Assembly (NCBI RefSeq): GCF_004005905.1
Contig: NZ_SACO01000013.1
Span: forward strand, 1 to 64,000
From: Novosphingobium umbonatum
Lineage (GTDB): Bacteria > Pseudomonadota > Alphaproteobacteria > Sphingomonadales > Sphingomonadaceae
Direction: 5' to 3'
Length of the DNA stretch: 64,000 nt
The notes under the pieces are model-generated. The model saw only the letters and a program-made list of their open reading frames with translations, ran no database searches and was not told the DNA's origin. The position numbers and the translations under genes were made by a program. Positions 59,426 through 64,000 of this stretch are shown here, in pieces. Each line of letters opens with the position of its first letter. Within the stretch, counting starts at the first letter, position 1.

Positions 59426-60097
59426 ATGCCAGCCGCGACTTGGCCCTGCCCCAGCGGATATGCCGCCCATGCGGTGATCATGGGGCCGGATACAGGGTCG
59501 CGACTGCTGATCGTGCCCGCCCTGTTTGACGAAGGGCACAAGCTGCGGCGCTTTACGCTGGAGGTCATGCGGCGACTGGTAGGGGCGGGTTTGGGCTGTG
59601 TTTTGCCCGATCTGCCGGGGCTTAACGAAAGCCTTGCTCCGCTGGAAGCGCAAACGCCCGAAACATGGCGCGGGGCAATGGCGGCAGCGGCGGCGCATTT
59701 CACTTGCAGCCATGTGCTGGCCATGCGCGGGGGATGTCTGGTGGCGCCTGACCTCCCCGGTTGGTTCTATGCTCCGCTGGCCGGTGCGAACCAGCAACGG
59801 CAGATGTTGCGCGCCCGTATTATCACCGCGCGCGAGGCTGGCCGCGAAGAAACGCAAGACGGCCTGTTGGCGCAAGGGCGCGAACAGGGGCTGGAACTGG
59901 CAGGCTATCGCCTTGGCGCTGCTTTCCTGCAAAGTTTTGGCGCTTTGGTGCCAGAGGCGGGAAATCAGATTTCCACCATCTCGCAGGACCAATTGGGCGG
60001 CGCGGGCCTGTGGATGCGCGCCGAGGCAGGCGAGAATGCAGCGCAGGCCGATGCTCTGGCCGCCATTGTGGCTGTGGCGTTGAAAGGGCAAGGCTGA
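59426..60097 (+). CDS. XrtA-system hydrolase 2-like protein
   Basis: 223 aa, alpha/beta-hydrolase-like. LLIVPALFDEGHKLRRFTLE and GLGCVLPDLPGLNESLAPL are seen; the usual nucleophile elbow GxSxG is replaced by LAMRGGCLVA, so catalysis may be lost or altered. It follows the carrier protein by 6 bases and overlaps hydrolase 1 (TGATG). A thioesterase-type role is inferred from context. Confidence 0.8.
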   Translation: MPAATWPCPSGYAAHAVIMGPDTGSRLLIVPALFDEGHKLRRFTLEVMRRLVGAGLGCVLPDLPGLNESLAPLEAQTPETWRGAMAAAAAHFTCSHVLAMRGGCLVAPDLPGWFYAPLAGANQQRQMLRARIITAREAGREETQDGLLAQGREQGLELAGYRLGAAFLQSFGALVPEAGNQISTISQDQLGGAGLWMRAEAGENAAQADALAAIVAVALKGQG

Positions 60098-60882
60098 TGG
60101 CCCGCCAATTTCTCAGCTTCCCCTGCGAGGGCGCGATGCTGGCCGCCACGCTTGACCGGCCGGAAGGCGCGGTCAAGGCAGGCTTGCTGATCGTCACTGG
60201 CGGCAATGAATTGCGCAGCGGTGCGTTCAACGGGCAGGCGCAACTGGCCGATGCCTTGGCGCAGGCGGGCTATGCTGTGCTGCGCTATGACCGGCGCGGC
60301 GTGGGCGATAGCGAGGGCGAGAATGGCGGCTTCCGCTCCGCCCTGCCCGATATTGCAGCAGCCATGCAGGCTTTGCGCTCTGCGCTGCCCGATGGCACGC
60401 GCATCATCGCCCATGGCAATTGCGATGCGGCCACCAGCCTGATGCTGGCCGCAGGCGGCGGGGCGGACGGACTGGTGCTGTCCAACCCATGGCCGCATGA
60501 GGGCGAGGAAGCCGCAGCGCCTTCGGTGGCCGTATTGCGTTCGCATTACCGGCAGAGGCTGATGAATTGGGGCGCGATCAAGCGCCTGCTGACTGGGCAA
60601 GTCAATCTGAGCAAATTGCTGGCCAGCTTGATGAGCGCGGCCAAACCAACGCCCGCGCCACCTTCGCTGGTGGCGCAAATGCGGCAGGGACTGGAGCAGT
60701 TTGACGGCCCTGTCCGCATCCTTTTGGCGCAGCGCGATGCTACGGCGCAGGCCTTCCTCGGCCTGTGGGATAAGCAGGACCAGCGCCTGAACACCTGCCC
60801 CGATGCCACCCATGCCTTTGTAGAAAGCCATGCGCGGATCTGGCTAACCGAACATTTGATCGCGGCGCTCGACGGGGGCTGA
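60097..60882 (+). CDS. XrtA-system hydrolase 1-like protein
   Basis: 261 aa. LLIVTGGNELRSGAFNGQ and YAVLRYDRRGVGDSEGENG are characteristic of the exosortase A-linked hydrolase 1. The elbow reads AHGNCDAATS, with Cys where Ser is usual, suggesting a cysteine nucleophile; a late ATHAFVESHARIW may give the His. Possibly releases or transfers the acyl group from the carrier. Confidence 0.85.
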   Translation: MARQFLSFPCEGAMLAATLDRPEGAVKAGLLIVTGGNELRSGAFNGQAQLADALAQAGYAVLRYDRRGVGDSEGENGGFRSALPDIAAAMQALRSALPDGTRIIAHGNCDAATSLMLAAGGGADGLVLSNPWPHEGEEAAAPSVAVLRSHYRQRLMNWGAIKRLLTGQVNLSKLLASLMSAAKPTPAPPSLVAQMRQGLEQFDGPVRILLAQRDATAQAFLGLWDKQDQRLNTCPDATHAFVESHARIWLTEHLIAALDGG

Positions 60883-60892
60883 GCCAGCCCCC
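60874..60892. terminator. Hairpin between convergent hydrolase 1 and trxB
   Basis: GGGGGCT, loop GAGCC, AGCCCCC across the hydrolase stop codon. Strong stem but no T-run. Confidence 0.45.
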
Positions 60893-60904
60893 GCCTCCTA
60901 TGCC

Positions 60905-61867
60905 TTAGCCGCGCTTGGCATGATCCCAAGCGGCCACGAAACGTTCGGCATCCAGCGCCGCCATACAGCCAGTGCCCGCCGCCGTAACAGCCTGACGATA
61001 GGTATGGTCCATCACGTCACCGGCGGCAAACACGCCGGGGATCGCCGTCTTGGGCGTGCCGGGCTGCACCACAATATAGCCGCTCTCGTCCAGTTCCAGC
61101 TTGCCCTTGAACAATTCGGTGGCAGGCGCATGACCGATCGCCACGAAGGCGCCCTGCGCCGGCTCAATGGACTTCTCGCCGGTCACCGTGTCCACCAGAG
61201 CCACGCCGGTCAGGCCTGCGCCGCCAATGGCCGTATCGCCGACAAATTCCTCAACCGCCTTGTTCCACAGGACTTTGATGTTGGGATGGGCAAACAGACG
61301 CTCTTGCAGGATCTTTTCCGAACGCAGGGAATCGCGGCGGTGGATCAGCGTCACGTCATCGGAATGGTTGGTGAGGTAAAGTGCTTCCTCGACTGCGGTA
61401 TTGCCGCCGCCGATCACCACCACCTTCTTGCCGCGATAGAAGAAACCATCGCAAGTGGCGCAGGCTGAAACGCCCTTGCCCGACAATTCCTGCTCGCCCT
61501 TGGCGCCCAGCCATTTGGCCTGCGCGCCGGTGCAGATCACCAGCGTGTCGCCTTCATAGACATCGCCGCTGTCACCAATCGCGCGGAAGGGAGGGCCCGA
61601 CAGGTCAATATCGACAATCGTGTCCCACATCATCCGCGTGCCGACATGCTCGGCCTGCGCCTGCATTTCCTGCACCAGCCAAGGGCCCTGGATCGCCTCG
61701 CGGAAACCGGGGTAGTTTTCGACATCGGTGGTGATGGTCAATTGCCCGCCCGGTTGCAGACCTTGCACCACAATGGGTTGCAACCCTGCGCGCGCGCCAT
61801 AAATGGCAGCCGTCAGGCCAGCGGGGCCGGAACCAATAATCAGCATACGGGTTGAATGGGTTGCCAT
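60905..61867 (-). CDS. trxB: Thioredoxin reductase
   Basis: 320 aa. FAD-binding GSGPAGLTAAIYGARAGL, redox pair SACATCDGFFYRGKKV, NADPH site VIGGGNTAVEEALYL and FAAGDVMDHTYRQAVTAAG. It reduces thioredoxin with NADPH. ATG at 61867 follows AGAGAG. Confidence 0.97.
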   Translation of the reverse strand: MATHSTRMLIIGSGPAGLTAAIYGARAGLQPIVVQGLQPGGQLTITTDVENYPGFREAIQGPWLVQEMQAQAEHVGTRMMWDTIVDIDLSGPPFRAIGDSGDVYEGDTLVICTGAQAKWLGAKGEQELSGKGVSACATCDGFFYRGKKVVVIGGGNTAVEEALYLTNHSDDVTLIHRRDSLRSEKILQERLFAHPNIKVLWNKAVEEFVGDTAIGGAGLTGVALVDTVTGEKSIEPAQGAFVAIGHAPATELFKGKLELDESGYIVVQPGTPKTAIPGVFAAGDVMDHTYRQAVTAAGTGCMAALDAERFVAAWDHAKRG

Positions 61868-62026
61868 GCGAATCTCTCTTTCCTGGTTGCCGCGAGATAG
61901 GCACACTGGCCCCATATTGCCAGTGCGCGCCTTTGTGCGATGCCGGAAAACTGGTGCTGCGGGCGCGAGATGCCCGTGAAAGGTCCGTTCTTGTCAGGTT
62001 CATCTGCTTCAAGGCATAGGGCGCGC

Positions 62027-62839
62027 ATGGGTGGAATGGGGAAACAGGCGTTGGGGAGCGTATTCCTGCTGCTGATGGGCGGCGGGACTGCCCTTGCGCA
62101 AGAAGCGCCCGATGCCCCGACCGCCGCGCCACCAACCTTGTTCCAAAGCCTGATCGATGAACCCATGGAGGTCAGCGAGGTCGAGGACCCCGTCATCCTT
62201 GCCGACGAACTGGCGCCCGACATCCAGCGCGGGATGGATGCCGTGCTGGCCGCCTCGATTGCTGCCACGGGGCAATTCACCGGATTTGACGTCGAAAGCT
62301 GGCAGGTAATTCCCGACAATGGGCCCCATCACCGCCCTATTGTGGTCAATGGCCTGTCCGCCAAACGTGGGGCGATGGTGGTGGATCCGGGTCTGCAATG
62401 GTCGCAATTGGGCAAGGGGCAATTTGCCCTGCCCGGCAGCGTTGCGCTTGGTGTGGAACAGAAATTTGCCGACGCGCGCACTTGGGCCACGCAAATGCGC
62501 CTGAGCCGGGTGGCTGGACCGGTGGATCTGGCGGTCAATGTCAAAGGGAACAAGACGCTGGTGTCGGACAAGCCGATGCGGCTGTCCTATGATTCGACGG
62601 CATTGGTGCATGTGAACAGTGCGCTGGCTTTTGGCATGGTGGCAAAGGGCGATCTGGGCACATTGGATAATTTCGCGCCCTATACGCGCCATGATGCCGG
62701 CGCGGTGGCGAGACTAAAGCTGAAAGGCAAATATAGCAGCCTGTCGGCCGAGACCGGCTATGACGTCCGCATGGGTCCCGGCAGCGACACCATGCCGTCG
62801 CGGGTCTATATGAACCTCAATTTCAACTGGAAATTATAA
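62027..62839 (+). CDS. Secreted barrel-like protein, unknown
   Basis: 270 aa. A signal peptide (GSVFLLLMGGGTALAQ) is followed by an acidic linker and, from about residue 110, repeated amphipathic strands (FALPGSVALGVEQKFADA, LSAETGYDVRM) ending NFNWKL with alternating aromatics, as in small outer-membrane proteins. Not recognised. ATG 62027 or 62036 are both possible. Confidence 0.65.
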   Translation: MGGMGKQALGSVFLLLMGGGTALAQEAPDAPTAAPPTLFQSLIDEPMEVSEVEDPVILADELAPDIQRGMDAVLAASIAATGQFTGFDVESWQVIPDNGPHHRPIVVNGLSAKRGAMVVDPGLQWSQLGKGQFALPGSVALGVEQKFADARTWATQMRLSRVAGPVDLAVNVKGNKTLVSDKPMRLSYDSTALVHVNSALAFGMVAKGDLGTLDNFAPYTRHDAGAVARLKLKGKYSSLSAETGYDVRMGPGSDTMPSRVYMNLNFNWKL

Positions 62840-62862
62840 CGGATTGGCGGCAGGCATAGGCC

Positions 62863-63744
62863 ATGCTTTCGCAACCCGTTTCCCGCCGTTTTGCCTCCCA
62901 ACGCCTGAGCCTGCATTATTGGGAATGGGGCGCCAAGGATGCGCCCGTCCTGATCCTGCAACATGGCGGGCGCGATCATGCGCGCAGCTGGGACAATGTC
63001 GCGCGCGAATTATGCAAGGATTGGCGTATCATCGCCCCTGATCTGCGCGGCCATGGGGACAGCGACTGGTCACCCGATGCCGATTACAACATGATCACCT
63101 ATATGGCCGACTTTGCCGATCTGGTAGCCCATCTGGAGGTCGAGAAAGTGGCCATCTGCGCCCATTCTCTGGGTGCGATGATCGCTACACGCTATGCGGG
63201 CCTCTATCCTGAACAAGTGTCGGCGCTGGTCAATATCGAAGGGCTTGGCCCCTCCCCCGAACGCATATTCCGCCGCGAGGGTGAACCGTTCAACGAAAGG
63301 CTGCGTGACTGGATCGCCAACCGCCGCCGCGCCTGCCAAATGCGCGCACCGTCAGGCTATGCCGATGTGGACAGCGCGCTGGCCAGAATGGTCGAGCAGA
63401 ACGGCCATTTAACGCCAGCACTGGCGCGCCATTTAACCGAATTTGGCCTGCGTCAGGGGGAGGATGGCCGATACCGCTGGAAATTTGATCCCATGCTGCG
63501 GGTCTGGCCCGTGCTGGACATGCCCCAGCGCGAGATCGAGGCCCTCTGGCGTGCAGTGTCCTGCCCGATGCGTTTCTTCCACGGGACCGAGACCTTCATG
63601 TCCAACCCGCGCATCGACGGCCGGATGGCCTTTTTCCCGCAAGCGGACATGGTGGAATATCAAGGCGCAGGCCATTGGCTGCACCATGATTGCTTTGAAC
63701 AGTTCATGGCCGATCTGAAGAGCTTCCTCCAGACCGGCCAATAG
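62863..63744 (+). CDS. Alpha/beta hydrolase
   Basis: 293 aa, cytosolic. LILQHGGRDHARSWDNVA, IIAPDLRGHGDSDWSPDAD, nucleophile ICAHSLGAMIATRYA and a late His in QGAGHWLHHD make a full triad. The long lid (about 135-215) is typical of epoxide- or ester-type hydrolases. Substrate unknown; 24 bases after the barrel-like gene. Confidence 0.88.
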   Translation: MLSQPVSRRFASQRLSLHYWEWGAKDAPVLILQHGGRDHARSWDNVARELCKDWRIIAPDLRGHGDSDWSPDADYNMITYMADFADLVAHLEVEKVAICAHSLGAMIATRYAGLYPEQVSALVNIEGLGPSPERIFRREGEPFNERLRDWIANRRRACQMRAPSGYADVDSALARMVEQNGHLTPALARHLTEFGLRQGEDGRYRWKFDPMLRVWPVLDMPQREIEALWRAVSCPMRFFHGTETFMSNPRIDGRMAFFPQADMVEYQGAGHWLHHDCFEQFMADLKSFLQTGQ

Positions 63745-63751
63745 AAAGCAT

Positions 63752-64000
63752 TTACACCGGAAGCCCGACGTAATTTTCGGCAATGCTGGTCTGGGCCGCC
63801 ACGCTATTGGCGATATAGTCCAGTTCGGCCACCTGCATGGCGCGTTCAAACGGACCGTCATCGGGGAAGCGATGCATCAGCTTGGTCAGGCTCCAGCTGA
63901 AACGCTCCGCCTTCCACACGCGGGCCAAAGCCTTGGTGGAATAGGCGGGGATCGCGTCATTATCCGCCTTCTTGAAATAGGCGGTGATCGCTTCGGCGGC
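63752..64000 (-). CDS. pobA: 4-hydroxybenzoate 3-monooxygenase, C-terminal part
   Basis: Only the last 82 codons are in the window. The translation includes ALARVWKAERFSWSLTKLMH, then RFPDDG, MQVAELDYIANS and a final AENYVGLPV, matching the end of PobA, the FAD enzyme that turns 4-hydroxybenzoate into protocatechuate. The rest lies beyond base 64000. Confidence 0.88.
   Translation of the reverse strand, partial: AAEAITAYFKKADNDAIPAYSTKALARVWKAERFSWSLTKLMHRFPDDGPFERAMQVAELDYIANSVAAQTSIAENYVGLPV

Noticed and set aside
1..64000. CRISPR arrays, insertion sequences, integrase genes
   Set aside because: No regularly spaced direct repeats, transposase motifs or tyrosine/serine recombinase motifs were seen.

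Overview
The window reads as sphingomonad (Alphaproteobacteria, Sphingomonadales, probably Novosphingobium-like) chromosome with about 10.2 kb of phage DNA at its left end. The organism call is an inference. It rests on gcrA, a 5-aminolevulinate synthase hemA, an XrtA exosortase/exopolysaccharide locus in its sphingomonad form, a RpoN-driven psp operon and high GC.

Bases 1-10222 are the early/replication half of a T7-like podovirus, all on the minus strand, ending about 210 bp from a tRNA-Ser(CGA) gene. In transcription order: a phage-type promoter, a 76-aa gene, a single-subunit RNA polymerase, a BRO-type protein, a second promoter, four small genes, a ssDNA-binding protein, a RusA resolvase, a T7-lysozyme-like amidase, a repeat-barrel protein, a UUCG terminator, an HTH protein, a 48-aa gene, a primase-helicase with a gp4A/4B-like double start, a dATP/dGTP-diphosphohydrolase-like protein with a Cys-rich head, and a 99-aa gene. 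This is the T7 gene order 1-2.5-3-3.5-4 with RusA in the place of endonuclease I. The DNA polymerase, structural genes and any integrase would lie to the left of base 1. Two 13-mers (CGAGGCTATAGGA) are very likely promoters of this polymerase. A 23-bp motif recurs at three gene junctions and near the tRNA.

Bases 10435-18637 hold tRNA-Ser, hspQ, an ABC-2 permease, gcrA, a polytopic membrane protein, a GGDEF protein, and the convergent pnp and rpsO. Bases 18637-28520 (minus) are the translation/RNA operon rimP-nusA-ylxR-infB-(membrane protein)-(DUF1697)-rbfA-(hydrolase)-tdk-truB-rpsO-pnp, tightly coupled by 1-4 nt overlaps. Bases 28681-33145 hold an orphan ParA-like ATPase, pspF, and divergently a sigma-54 promoter driving pspA-pspB-pspC plus three small membrane/coiled-coil proteins that share a C-terminal motif. 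Then come sufE, a YbaN-like gene, hemA, murI, plsY, dprA, a KirBac-type channel, sdhB without sdhCDA, a DUF1036-like secreted protein and zapE.

Bases 41901-60882 are the XrtA locus. A ten-gene minus operon encodes export protein, chain-length protein, tyrosine autokinase, outer-membrane protein, ATPase, deacetylase, FemAB, glycosyltransferase, exosortase-EpsI fusion and amidotransferase. Beside it is a divergent module (PLP decarboxylase and acyl-CoA ligase on minus; GNAT, acyl carrier protein and two hydrolases on plus) that probably makes an acyl or aminoacyl modification of unknown structure. The right end carries trxB, a secreted barrel-like protein, an alpha/beta hydrolase and the 3' end of pobA.
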